From positions 144,604,351-144,668,350 of the forward strand of contig CP136062.1 of assembly GCA_032622095.1 (NCBI GenBank): 64,000 nt of DNA, read 5' to 3'. Origin of the DNA: Siphonodentalium dalli. Its lineage: Eukaryota; Mollusca; Scaphopoda; Gadilida; Siphonodentaliidae. This document shows, one piece after another, positions 37,500-49,700 of the stretch (positions are counted from its first letter, which is position 1; the number at the start of each line of letters is the position of its first letter). Under the pieces are notes generated by a model, which did no database searches, had not been told where the DNA came from, and saw nothing but the letters and a program-made list of their open reading frames with translations. The translations under genes were made by a program, and so were the position numbers.

Positions 37500-39900
37500 A
37501 TCCACAAAAAATGTCTTGCGCACCTAGATGACAGAATTCAGGGGAGAGAAATCGGGCTATTTTCCTGTAACCAATAACACAGAGTTGGCCTTCACTGAAT
37601 ACGAAAACCCTGTTGCGTATCCAAATTTTTAACTTTTTTGAGAACTTTCCCAGTTTTGTAAAATAAATAAACCTTCAAACCAGTAATGACACAGTTAACA
37701 CAGGCTACACTGGCTGTTATGCCCCCCAGATACTTATTTTTCTATTTTTCAGACCCCCTACAACCCGTGAAATCGTGTACTGCTACCTCAGGTCAGGTCC
37801 GGGCTTCAATCAGTATAACTATTTCACTGGTGACTTATTGTGCTCTTAATACAGTGTGTTTCATGAAGATGGCCTTGGATTGGCTACCCACACAAATTGA
37901 TACAATACGGTCTGTTGGCTGCCTTACTGTTACTCCACGATAAATAGGGAATGGTTATCATGTGTATTATTTATTGCGGGGATTACAGCTGGGGATAGCC
38001 CAAACTTTATGTTATTAAGATGCTGGTTCAGCATTGATCTTTCTCATTTGCAGCAACTGCTGCTTACTTACCTGCATATGTAATAACAATCGGTGGTTTG
38101 TGTATCGAGATATGTATCGTTTGAACACACGTATCGATGACTGTATCACCTGTGCTGTATCAAGGATGCATCGATACATCGATCGATACATCGATAGACC
38201 CCTACTTGTAGAGACCGTGATGAAAAATGACCATCAATGCGGTTTTAGTGTTAACGCAATGTGGTAGTAACGTCACTCCAACGCGGTTGTAAATTTCAAT
38301 GCGGTCGAGGTAAACATCAATGCAATATAATGTGGTTAGTGTACATGTAACTGTCAACACATAAAAGGTGGCCAACATAACTGCCAATGAAACCTTAAAA
38401 CAGTGTAGGTGGTCGTAAACAAAACCCGAAAGGCATGTTTTGTCTGCTGAGCGATATGATGGCCAGATATATTGTCATATAATCAGATATAACTTCGTTG
38501 CGGGGGGTATAAATACTAACTTAATAGACATTGTTTCTGTACAACATGTAGTATATTATGTATGTGTCTCACTTGAATTTTATAAAATAGCCTATTATAT
38601 GAATTAGAGTGATAATGATATTCTCATTTCAAGCAGGATAAGCATAATCCATTGAACCAAAAGATATCTGACAATAAGTTATAAGCATTTCCAATCCATA
38701 CATATATAAAAATTTCAAATTGACCTCTCAGTAAAATTCAAAATACTGACTCAAACGTATCAAAGTGCCCTAGATTAGCTCTAAATGCAATGGATTTTCA
38801 AAAAATTTCCAGGGGGTCACCCCTCCCAAACCTTCCTCCGCTCAGGCCTTCAGGTTATGTCTTTGGCATATCATTGCCCAAAAACAGGTGTCCCCAAAAA
38901 ATACCTAGATCCTTCACCGAATGCGGAGGAGAAGGTGGGGTTGTGAAGCCATCATTAAGAGATCGGTACAAGACGGTCACTCCAATAAGTGACAGTGCAG
39001 TGGTGCTGGACTGACTCCAGTTGTCGCCAGACCATATGGGAAATATTAGGATTATCAAAGACTATATTAGTATATAGACTAGTATATATGTAAATATTGA
39101 AGCATAGGTAAGATTGAATTGGAGTTTTTAGTTTCTCTGTCATTTGGGTTAACCTGATTGGGGCTAAGAAGTGCATAGTTTGGGTTATTGACAAGTATTA
39201 TACAGTTATTTTTAAAGTTACTGAAAAAAAAAAAGTTAACAAAAAAAAAGAGTTAAGCCTACCTACCTACCCTAATTTTGTTCAGCTCGTTAGCGGAAAC
39301 AAATGTATTTTTTTTTAGGCCTTACCATCAATTCCAAATTCAACTAATGTTTTTGCATACCAATTGTAGGGATGAAGATAAATGTAATTCACGTGTACTC
39401 TCCACTGAGATGGAATGCCCCCTCCACCCCACGGCAATAATATATCAATAAACTAAACATTTATTTGTTTACTATAATTGTAAAAAGTTTGGTACAAAAG
39501 CAATAATATATCAAACATACAATCTATACTTTATGTTCAATAGAATAATAAACCATCATAATATATTTATTAATATGTGTACACCTATTTATGAGATATG
39601 ATTATCAGGATCCTAATAAAAATATTAAACAAAATATATATAGTTCAACTCGGCCACCATTTGATAGGTGGGCTCTCTGCTTATGTTTGTAGAGGGCTGC
39701 TGAAACAAAACAGAACCCATAGACACTGCCGGTGTGGTTGCATCTCTTAATTTGCAATAATTTATGCACAAAATCTCCCACACTTTCATTCATCAAAACT
39801 CTTAGTGCCTAATTTTATGAATATCATCATATGTCATTCTTAAATGATCTTAATGATTTAAAATGGTTTCACTAGCAAACCAAATTCGGTACCGGTAACT
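37500..39900. other. intergenic sequence with TE ends
   Basis: CGATACATCGATCGATACAT at 38170, continuing CGATAGACCCCTAC, looks like one end of a hAT-like element; its partner end was not found. TTAGCGGAAACAAATGTATT with TTAGGCC at 39290-39325 is a GGCC-type end. Short open frames have no motif. Confidence 0.45.
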
Positions 39901-40352
39901 CTGAAATTGATCTTAACATTCTTAGGAAATTTTAATACATACTTTAAAAAGGAAATATATCTCTTGAAGTCCATTATAAATTATATTAATTCCTTTGGTC
40001 ATTTGAAATTTAGAAGTTGTTTGCAGATAACATCTATTAATCTGAGGACCATTGTGGAAATAAGTCTGCCCATTTATGGGTCAGACTTTTCAATGTTATC
40101 CTCGGTGCGATGGGTGAGTCTTATTACATCATAAAGACCACTTCTTAATATATTTTATTAAATAAATTATAATGAAATGAAACTGAAATTAATCTTTCAA
40201 ATTAATGATTGACACTGTTTAGATATTTTCTCATATGTTTAAAATCAGCTGTATACAATCTAAACTGTAATATCTTATGGTCCATTTAAACTGTAGGACC
40301 TTTTGTAATATGTTTTTACATCGCACCAAATAAATCTATCTATCTATCTATC
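39901..40352 (+). mobile_element. probable retroelement 3' tail ending in (CTAT)n
   Basis: AT-rich 3'-UTR-like sequence ending CATCGCACCAAATAAATCTA and (TCTA)n at 40335-40352. A microsatellite after an AATAAA-like word is typical of non-LTR element or SINE 3' ends. No coding part visible. Confidence 0.45.
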
Positions 40353-40740
40353 CACTCGACCACTGACTTTAGCATGCTGTACCAGGGGGCGATTCCTTTC
40401 ATTACGCTCGCGTACTACGAGTAATGAAATCACCCTGGGCAATGAATGGAATGACCGAGCGTAAATTCAGCATAAATACTCCGAGTATTCTGGGTAATTT
40501 CTAGAGTATTGTGATGTGACGTCACTTTCCGCGAAAAGATCGTTGTCAACTGAGAAGCACATGGAAAATATTTATGTAATAGACTAAATGAATTTAATTT
40601 TTAATAATTTGTCATAAATATGTAATATATAATTCAGAAATATATAATTCAATTGAATGACAGTTAAATTATTTATCCAAAGTTTTAGAAACAGTAGTGT
40701 CAAGGTTGTTCTAAAAATAGGTATTTTGCTGGTTTGATAA

Positions 40741-41798
40741 AAGTCTAAATTCTCGTTGGTTTCGTTGGACCGTCTTAGTGACTATTTAAGTCTACACGGT
40801 ACGGCGTGGCACTGGTTTTCTTCTTATCTGATCAATCGCAAGCAAAAGGTCGTGATCGGGGAGTCATTCTCGAGGGAAGTCAGTCTAGATGTCGGAGTGC
40901 CTCAGGGATCCATATTAGGACCGCTCTTATTCCTCATTTACACCTTGCCACTTGGACGGATTCTCGATAGTCATTCAGTTAAATACCATATGTATGCGGA
41001 TGACACACAAATATATGTAGAATTTTCTAGAAAATATCCGAATGGCTATAACAACGCAATACATTGTCTGGAAGAGTGTTTCTGTGAAGTAAAATCTTGG
41101 ATGCAGCATAACAAACTTAAACTTAATGACGACAAGTCAGAGTTCATGGTAATTGGCTCCAAATATTCCATCAAAGAACTATCGCTCTCTGTGGGTAAAA
41201 ACACAGAGCCAGAGTTTGAAATTAAGCTGGGTGACAGCGTTATTCCATCGTGTAGTGATCTTCGGAACCTTGGTGCGTACTTTGATTCTACCATGTGTCT
41301 TGACAAAATGGTATCTGACATACTGCGAACATGTTACTACCACCTTAGATGCCTGCGCAGAGTTCGATGCCACCTGAGCAAAAAAGCTATGAAACGCGCA
41401 GTCTTATCGCTTGTCATGTCACGTGTTGATAGTCTAAATTCTCTGCTGACAAATATCACAAAGGAGAATATGCACTGGATCGATATCTTAATCAACAACT
41501 GTGCACGATTTATCGACAACAAATGCAAATATGACCATATAACCCAGACGTTGATCAGTGAGCATATAATGACTTTTCAGTTTAGAATGGAATACAAATG
41601 TGCGGTCACAGTATTCAAATCGCTAAATCAAACGGTTCCTGTGTACATCTCTGACATGCTTGTTCTGAAAAGCGGGGGTGTGACACGATCATGTACCAGT
41701 GGGAAAGATATCCGCAGAACGACCAGGAAGCCTAACATCAACTACGGAATACGGTGCTTCCAAGAGACTTCCTTTAACAACTGGAATAAACTACCAAT
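40741..41798 (+). CDS. non-LTR retrotransposon reverse transcriptase, 5'-truncated, interrupted
   Basis: Element-encoded polymerase fragment. The frame enters within the RT domain (LSDYLSLHGTAWHWFSSYL, about RT block 3), then VGVPQGSILGPLLFLIY (block 4), MYADDTQIY with the catalytic ADD (block 5) and a long thumb/C-terminal part ending WNKLP. Most like CR1/L2/Jockey-type chordate and mollusc pol-like proteins. There is no endonuclease domain, and the first ATG is not a real start: the copy is 5'-truncated, as usual for target-primed insertion. A hAT-like element splits it at 41799; the frame resumes at 42965 with PMDIRKCATLTKFKSKLKTH. A dead copy as it stands. Confidence 0.9.
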
Positions 41799-42964
41799 TA
41801 GGGGTGCCACGATTAATCGTATAATCGATTAACCGTTGATAAAGCCGATAATCGATTACCATTTTAATCGTCGATTAATCTGTGTTATTTATATCGGATG
41901 TCAGAAGATGCCGGGTATTATTGAATACAGTGTTTATTTTACACAGTTCTATCTACAACCGAGGTGTTAACATCCTTTGATCGTGTACCAAAGAGATTCC
42001 AATAACATGAGTACTACTGATATATGTTGCAAACAGTTGGCAGTTCATTTGATGATGCGACATGGTTTCTCGTCGGATCGTTGAATATTCTACAAATTGG
42101 CCGCACTGTAGATTTGAACACATTGCGACATCATTGTATACTTGAAAGGTGGCAATATGTCTTTGAAATGTGCCGACTGTCACCGTGTTCAATGAACTGA
42201 ATGCACTCGCCCTTGAATCTGATTGGACCAATGGGAAGTTGATTGACATTCTCTCTAAAACCAGGGAACAATATACATTTACATGTATATATGGCATTTT
42301 AATCAGTGATGTTCTCCCCAATTGCATTGCAAGTGTACTTTGTTTGGATATTATAAGTAGAAATGTATACTTAGAAGTTACTAGTAAAGGCTATCGCATA
42401 TCGTGTGGTGAATGCTGAATGAAACAGACTGTTATCAAATACTTAAAATTGTTCTGATTCATGCAATTTGCAGGTGGGGCACACGTTTGTGATTGTTAAC
42501 CATGCACGTTCTGGAAGTTTGATGAAACTTATAGTTTCCATAACATTTGATTCCTTTATTTACTGTAGGAACAACCGGCGGTCCATTGTTCATTCCTACT
42601 TTTGTATTGTTTGTTTATGTATTTGGCTATTCCTAAAACTTAAATTAATCGCTACGTTCGTTCTAATGAACTCACAAATATTATAACCATAACATCGCTG
42701 AGAACTGTGCTGGTATTCAATACATTGTGCTCATTAGTCATTAACAGTGGTTTATGATGCACTTTATTAACGTTAAAATTACATCAGCCAATGTCTCAAA
42801 TGACCAGCGACAGTGCAGTTATTGAGTTAACGAGCACCCAGGCAATAGGCCATATTACGGTATACTTCCACGGATGTTATTAATATTAGGTACGATTAAT
42901 CGATTATAGTCGATTATTGACGACCGATTATCGATTATCAAAATCAATAATCGTGGCACCTCTA
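41799..42964. mobile_element. hAT-like element inside the reverse transcriptase frame
   Basis: Target duplication CTACCAAT at 41791-41798 and 42965-42972. Termini TAGGGGTGCCACGATTA and inverse of TAATCGTGGCACCTCTA, with many ATCGATTA words inside both ends. 1166 bp; open frames of 70-124 codons on both strands show no transposase motif. Confidence 0.93.
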
Positions 42965-43090
42965 CTACCAATGGACATCCGGAAATGTGCTACTCTCACC
43001 AAATTCAAGTCAAAACTTAAAACTCACCTTTTCGAGATATGTTCCAGTCTGCCAAAAAAAGGGTGTTTGCCAGCACGTTAGCGAGTAGCT
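42965..43090 (+). pseudogene. continuation of the reverse transcriptase C terminus
   Basis: In frame with 41798 once the hAT-like element and one target copy are discounted: PMDIRKCATLTKFKSKLKTH followed by LFEICSS. This is the usual LPxxIRxxxSLxxFKxxLKTHLF end of CR1/L2-type polymerases. The sequence is then cut at 43091 by a second hAT-like element. Confidence 0.85.
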
Positions 43091-43098
43091 AGGGTGTT

Positions 43099-44492
43099 TA
43101 GTGTTCAAACGATTAGTCGACAAATAATCGTCGACGTTGGTTTGTCGGAAAATCGACTCTAACTTCCACAGTCGACTAGTCGGAATACAGTATATAATCT
43201 CATCAGCTGGCCTTGACAATGCATGGTTTCACTAAATGTGGGTCAGAAAAGCAGCAAACATAGCTAGTCTATGTTCAAGAAGCTTTCCAAAGTCCGAACA
43301 TATGTAATAATGTCGAGCTTGACATAGAACTACGCCGAAATTCGCCAATGCGATAATTCAAGTTAACCACTACTCATTTTCAATACAAGAGCACACACTT
43401 CTGAAAACAGTATATAGACTAAGCATGATGTTATCATTTATTTTTGGTTCAAATAGTCATGAAACGGCGACAATTAACTTGCTGAGAAAATTTATCTTTT
43501 TATATATATACTCCCTATACCGCGGACGCAAAAATTCGTAGTGCGCATTTCTAACCAACACAGGTAAAGAGGGAGGGGCTTGCTACGTACGCCTTACGGA
43601 AGTTATGGCAACTTACAAAGTAGGCCTACTCTTGATTGCCTAATAAAAGTACAGGGTGGAATAATAGTACAGGTTGGAAATGTCGCGTAACTGAATAATA
43701 GTACAGGGCGGAATAAACGTACAGACTGGAAATATTAGTACCATACATCCCAACAAAACGCACCATCTGACTGGTTTACTGATGCCATGGGACAGAAATA
43801 GTTTCGATGGATAGCCAGGTCTGTGAATCTACAGTGTGCTGATCACTGTCAACAATCAGAGTTCATTTATCTATGAATAACACAATTTAAGATTGGTGAA
43901 TTATTTCTTTTGGTTAATTTAATAAACGTACAGGACCAAATAACGATCGTACAGGTGGGAATTTTACCTCGATTTTAATAATCGTACATCATAACATGTA
44001 TGTTTATTAGGCACTCAAGAGTATGTACGCATCATCGTATATATAATCATTATAATGTGTGTCACACAGTGTGTGTGTTTTCTTTTGTTTTTTTTAATTT
44101 TGAGCTGACTCTGAGACTGAGTATCGTTTATTTTCTATACCCTGGCAGGGAAGTATTTATTTGATTTCATGATTAAACAGAAAATCCCTCAATTATTTCC
44201 TCAATTATTTATTCTCATTATCATCGTAGATTCGTAGGGAACTTATTTTCGATCAGTGGGTTTCTAGAGCACCGGTTCATTTGCAGCAAAACCACGTGAC
44301 GTGTCACGTAATTCAATTCTCCGATCACAGTAGAGTGTAAATATTGTAATGATGGCATGGAATTTGTAATTTTCTGTCAAATGTGTTTCATTAGTAAAAG
44401 GTTGGTGATGTATTTGGCCGACTAGTCGACGTCGACTCGACTTTTGGGGTTCGACTAGACGACTCCAGAATCCCAGAGTCGTTTGAACACTA
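43099..44492. mobile_element. second hAT-like element in the retrotransposon
   Basis: Target duplication AGGGTGTT at 43091-43098 and 44493-44500. Termini TAGTGTTCAAACGA and inverse TCGTTTGAACACTA; subterminal GTCGAC-rich stretches (43112-43180, 44420-44470). 1394 bp without a recognisable transposase. A smaller inverted-repeat element is nested at 43627-44023. Confidence 0.93.
43627..44023. mobile_element. MITE nested in the second hAT-like element
   Basis: TACTCTTGATTGCCTAATAA at 43627 is mirrored by TTATTAGGCACTCAAGAGTA at 44004-44023. GTACAGGGYGGAAT-type words recur at 43648, 43662, 43702 and, inverted in sense, near 43930-43960. Similar words occur at 31440-31500. Confidence 0.75.
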
Positions 44493-44500
44493 AGGGTGTT

Positions 44501-45362
44501 CCAGGCTATACCAGGTGAAAGCTAACGTTGTGTACATTCTTATTTCAAGAAGCATTCAATGACCTGGAATTTATCTACTGGAATTACAACCAAAGAACAA
44601 GTCACACAAGCACGTTAGCGAGTAGCCTTGGTCAGCTAGGGTGTTCCAGGCTATACCAGGTGAAAGCTAACGTCACGCGCATCAACCAAGTAAAACACCA
44701 GCTGAACTTAACTCGTGTATATATGAGTCTGATAACTGTTTTTATTTTTTATCTTAAAATACCAACAAAAACAAACAAAAAACTAAAAAATCTTTTATAC
44801 TGTTTGGATCATTAATTAAGCAACTTAGTCTCATCAATATTTTTCGGTTCGATTTTACTCGTTCCCGATCTTTCCCATTTTACCCCCTTTTCATGGTATT
44901 TTTAGCTTCGCCATTTTACACCCTTTTTTCGATGTTAGCATTTTTTATCATGTTACCACCCCCAATTTACCAGTAACTTTTTAATATTTTTTTTCGATTT
45001 GTAATATTATGTGCTTTTGTATTTCTTAGTAACGTCTCACTTATAGTTTTACGTTTTTTGTTGATGTCCAAAATTATGTCTTATATTTGCAATTGTATTT
45101 TATGTTTAACATGTCAAGAGTTTTAGAGCATTTCGGTGGATTTTACGCTATTTATTTATTTATATTGCCTTTACAGTGGTTGAGAGTTAGGTTAAGTTTG
45201 CGTATTTTGTAGTTACATGTAGGTACTTTGTATATAATTTTATCCATTCGTTATTTAATATTATTTTAGGATGGGTGCCATGGCTGTATTGTAAGCGCAT
45301 TGAAACTAATTTATTGTATAATGTGCTCTAAATGTATCTATAATAATAATAATAATAATTGT
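44501..45362 (+). mobile_element. 3' end of the non-LTR retrotransposon
   Basis: Contains a duplication of GTGTTCCAGGCTATACCAGG plus TGAAAGCTAACG (44496 and 44641), a T-rich 3' UTR with TTACCCCC/TTTTACACCC words, GTAAGCGCATTGAAACTAAT and a (ATA)n tail at 45341-45358. GCGCATTGA with a trinucleotide tail is typical of CR1/L2-like 3' ends. Confidence 0.7.
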
Positions 45363-45565
45363 GAATATCAGATATTTTTGCTCATCTACTTAAGTCTTCA
45401 TCTGTTCGATACGCCCAGTGTGAGTTTTGGCAAATTTCCTGAATAAAATAATATGTTTTGTTTGCAGTTTTTAGATTACTCTCGCCGAGTCTCGGGTCAC
45501 TAAAAATCATTCCATTCATTTTACCCAGGGTAATTTACTCGTTGTACACAGGGTAATTGGTATCT

Positions 45566-46290
45566 GGAGAAGTCGGCCCCGCGAGAAGTCGGCCCCATAC
45601 GAAGACGGCCCCACGCGAAGTCGGCCCCAGAGAAGTCGGCCCCATTAATTTTATTGAGATAAGTGTTTATTTAGTCTAATTGTGAGGTCCCCAACTTAAT
45701 TTGATTGATTCAGAACGAAGCCATTAGATCATTATTCTCACTTCGGATTTATAGACGTATTATAAGGTTAAACATCTGCCGATCGTGATCAGCCTCTCGT
45801 TTTCTCAAGCATATGAACATTCATTTTTCAATATTTTCTCAAGTCTATGAGAATATACTTAAATCTTGTATTAAGTTGTATATATAGTAATTTCGCCTCT
45901 ACAATATACGTAAAAATAATGTCAATCTGTGATATATGAGCTTCATGGGAGACATTGGGAGTATGTTAGTTGGTGGACCCAACTATTCAAACAGATAATT
46001 AACGTCAGGTTTACGGACTATAGGGAGTATGTCATATAATTTTGTGACTGTCCATAAGTGAAGTTCATTTTGTTATTACAACTACATGTAAGAAAACATT
46101 GCGGACTTCACAATTAGCCAACACAAACACTACACTAAATCAATCAAATTAAGTTGGGGACCTCACAATTAGCCTAAATAAACACTATCTCAATAAAATT
46201 AAGCTGATTTAATCCCTTCTAATTAATGGGGCCGACTTCGCGTGGGGCCGTCTTCGTATGGGGCCGACTTTGCGCCGGGCCGACTTCTCC
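45566..46290. mobile_element. foldback element with GAAGTCGGCCCC subrepeats
   Basis: Arms about 145 bp (45566-45712 and 46130-46290). Each outer arm holds four to five GAAGTCGGCCCC units; the inner arm includes TTTAGTCTAATTGTGAGGTC and CCCCAACTTAATTTGATTG. The interior has GTTAAACATCTGCCGATCGT, shared with 19918. Sits between GGGTAATT words of the outer shell. Confidence 0.9.
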
Positions 46291-46345
46291 TGTATTCGGG
46301 TAATTTACTTGTATAAGTTGTAATGAAAGGAATCGCCCCCATGGT

Positions 46346-46795
46346 GGTTAGAAGGAACTAAATGTTTTCCATAGGCCACAGTGTTAACGTTTGACCACGC
46401 CCACGCTAAATTTTCGAGTTCCGAAGTCCACGATGCATGCATTCGTAAAGACCAACCCTTTCGGCATCTGTTCGCACATAGGAGTACCTTTCGAGCCACG
46501 CCTTTTTCGAAAACCAGCATATGATTTCCACACTACCCAACTTTTTGCACAGAATTTGACAGTCTGACAAAAGCCAATACACAGCCTCAATATCCCGCCA
46601 TTGTTTGGACACGAACGCATTTCAGACTAGGAAACGCCCACGTTTTTACATGCTATGGGTATTATATTTCTTGAATTTGTTAAATTATTTGACATATTAT
46701 ACGCCAATCGCGCGCCAGAATTTTTTAAACTCGTATTCGAGATACCCTGTAAAAACGAAAGGGACGTAATTCTACTTATTTAGTTCCTTCTAACC
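46346..46795. mobile_element. M element, first copy (450-bp MITE-like)
   Basis: Terminal inverted repeats of 18 bp as given for the array. Differs from the other M copies in several positions (for example GTCCACGATGCATGCATTCG against GTGCACGATGCATGCGTTCG), as expected of an edge unit that escapes homogenisation. Other copies: 47688-48137, 49030-49479, 50372-50821 and 51720-52181. Confidence 0.85.
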
Positions 46796-49700
46796 TTAAG
46801 AGATGTGCAAACATGACCCTATGTAATCCCTACTACCCCTGCGTGAAGCTGTGTCATATCTATGCTAAATAAAACTAATTTTACACATTTCTTTGTTCTC
46901 GTTCCCCAGCAATCATGGTTATTTTAACCCCACTGTATCTGAAGATGGTTCATCTACTGGGGAAATTTTTGTGGAAATGTGTCCATGTCGTTGCCAATGA
47001 TGGGAACGTCCCTTCCTAAATAAAAGAACTAATAGTTGGGAATTGATCAGTACCGTCTGCAGTTCAACATAAAAAATTATGGGTGCCTCGGGGTCATGTC
47101 ATGCCGAGATTTACCATATTTGGGAAAATTCTCAAAATATGTGGAAATTTTGGTAAAATTTGGTAATTAAACTAACAGAATATGCCTTTAATGGGCACGA
47201 CGCGCATGTATATAGCGGCACAGACAATACGTGCAAATCATGTTTCAGATGATATGCTTAGTTGACCAAAATTGTCCGGGTTTCTGAATAAATAGTTAGA
47301 TTTTTACACCCCACCCCCCCTGCACCAGAAAAGATAGGAATTTCTACACGGTCGACAAGTTGGCAGCTGCATGGTTAAAAATACTCGAGACGTCAAGTTT
47401 ATGCTGATGGTCAGATGTCCACAAATAGATAAAGATATCGATGTGAGGTGATTTCTCTCTTAAAGTGGCACACCAGATACAGAATAACGATAAATAAGTG
47501 AAAATCTCACAAAGGTTATTAGGTGCAAATATTCCCCACTTCCTGAAAAATGGCAATAAAATCCAAATTCTGGTGTAATGTAATGTCTAACTATGTATGC
47601 TTCGCAAATCAGATCACAATTATGTGATTTTTCACCACGTTTGTCCATCATAGGCCGAAATACGAAAAATTCGATTTTTCTGCTTTAGGTTAGAAGGAAC
47701 TAAATGTTTTCCATAGGCCACAGTGTTAACGTTTGACCACGCCCACGCTAAATTTTCGAGTTCCGAAGTGCACGATGCATGCGTTCGTAAAGACCAACCC
47801 TTTCGGCATCTGTTCGCACATAGGAGTACCTTTCGAGCCACGCCTTTTTCGAAAACCAGCATATGTTTTCCACACTACCCAACTTTTTGCACAGAATTTG
47901 ACAGTCTGACAAAAGCCAATACACAGCCTCAATATCCCGCCATTGTTTGGACACGAACGCATTTCAGACTAGGAAACGCCCACGTTTTTACATGCTATGG
48001 GTATTATATTTCTTGAATTTGTTAAATTATTTGACATATTATACGCCAATCGCGCGCCAGAATTTTTAAAACTCGTATTCGAGATACCCTGTAAAAACGA
48101 AAGGGACGTAATTCTACTTATTTAGTTCCTTCTAACCTTAAGAGATGTGCAAACATGACCCTATGTAATCCCTACTACCCCTGCGTGAAGCTGTGTCATA
48201 TCTATGCTAAATAAAACTGATTTTACACATTTCTTTGTTCTCGTTCCCCAGCAATCATGGTTATTTTAACCCCACTGTATCTGAAGATGGTTCATCTACT
48301 GGGGAATTTTTTGTGGAAATGTGTCCATGTCGTTGCCAATGATGGGAACGTCCCTTCCTAAATAAAAGAACTAATAGTTGGGAATTGATCAGTACCGTCT
48401 GCAGTTCAACATAAAAAATTATGGGTGCCTCGGGGTCATGTCATGCCGAGATTTGCCATATTTGGGAAAATTCTCAAAATATGTGGAAATTTTGGTAAAA
48501 TTTGGTAATTAAACTAACAGAATATGCCTTTAATGGGCACGACGCGCATGTATATAGCGGCACAGACAATACGTGCAAATCATGTTTCAGATGATATGCT
48601 TAGTTGACCAAAATTGTCCGGGTTTCTGAATAAATAGTTAGATTTTTACACCCCACCCCCCCTGCACCAGAAAAGATAGGAATTTCTACACGGTCGACAA
48701 GTTGGCAGCTGCATGGTTAAAAATACTCGAGACGTCAAGTTTATGCTGATGGTCAGATGTCCACAAATAGATAAAGATATCGATGTGAGGTGATTTCTCT
48801 CTTAAAGTGGCACACCAGATACAGAATAACGATAAATAAGTGAAAATCTCACAAAGGTTATTAGGTGCAAATATTCCCCACTTCCTGAAAAATGGCAATA
48901 AAATCCAAATTCTGGTGTAATGTAATGTCTAACTATGTATGCTTCGCAAATCAGATCACAATTATGTGATTTTTCACCACGTTTGTCCATCATAGGCCGA
49001 AATACGAAAAATTCGATTTTTCTGCTTTAGGTTAGAAGGAACTAAATGTTTTCCATAGGCCACAGTGTTAACGTTTGACCACGCCCACGCTAAATTTTCG
49101 AGTTCCGAAGTGCACGATGCATGCGTTCGTAAAGACCAACCCTTTCGGCATCTGTTCGCACATAGGAGTACCTTTCGAGCCACGCCTTTTTCGAAAACCA
49201 GCATATGTTTTCCACACTACCCAACTTTTTGCACAGAATTTGACAGTCTGGCAAAAGCCAATACACAGCCTCAATATCCCGCCATTGTTTGGACACGAAC
49301 GCATTTCAGACTAGGAAACGCCCACGTTTTTACATGCTATGGGTATTATATTTCTTGAATTTGTTAAATTATTTGACATATTATACGCCAATCGCGCGCC
49401 AGAATTTTTTAAACTCGTATTCGAGATACCCTGTAAAAACGAAAGGGACGTAATTCTACTTATTTAGTTCCTTCTAACCTTAAGAGATGTGCAAACATGA
49501 CCCTATGTAATACCTACTACCCCTGCGTGAAGCTGTGTCATATCTATGCTAAATAAAACTAATTTTACACATTTCTTTGTTCTCGTTCCCCAGCAATCAT
49601 GGTTATTTTAACCCCACTGTATCTGAAGATGGTTCATCTACTGGGGAAATTTTTGTGGAAATGTGTCCATGTCGTTGCCAATGATGGGAACGTCCCTTCC

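Noticed and set aside
41953-42418. Opposed 124- and 82-codon frames as a hAT transposase remnant
   Set aside because: No zinc-BED, catalytic or hAT C-terminal dimerisation motif visible; element is only 1.17 kb.
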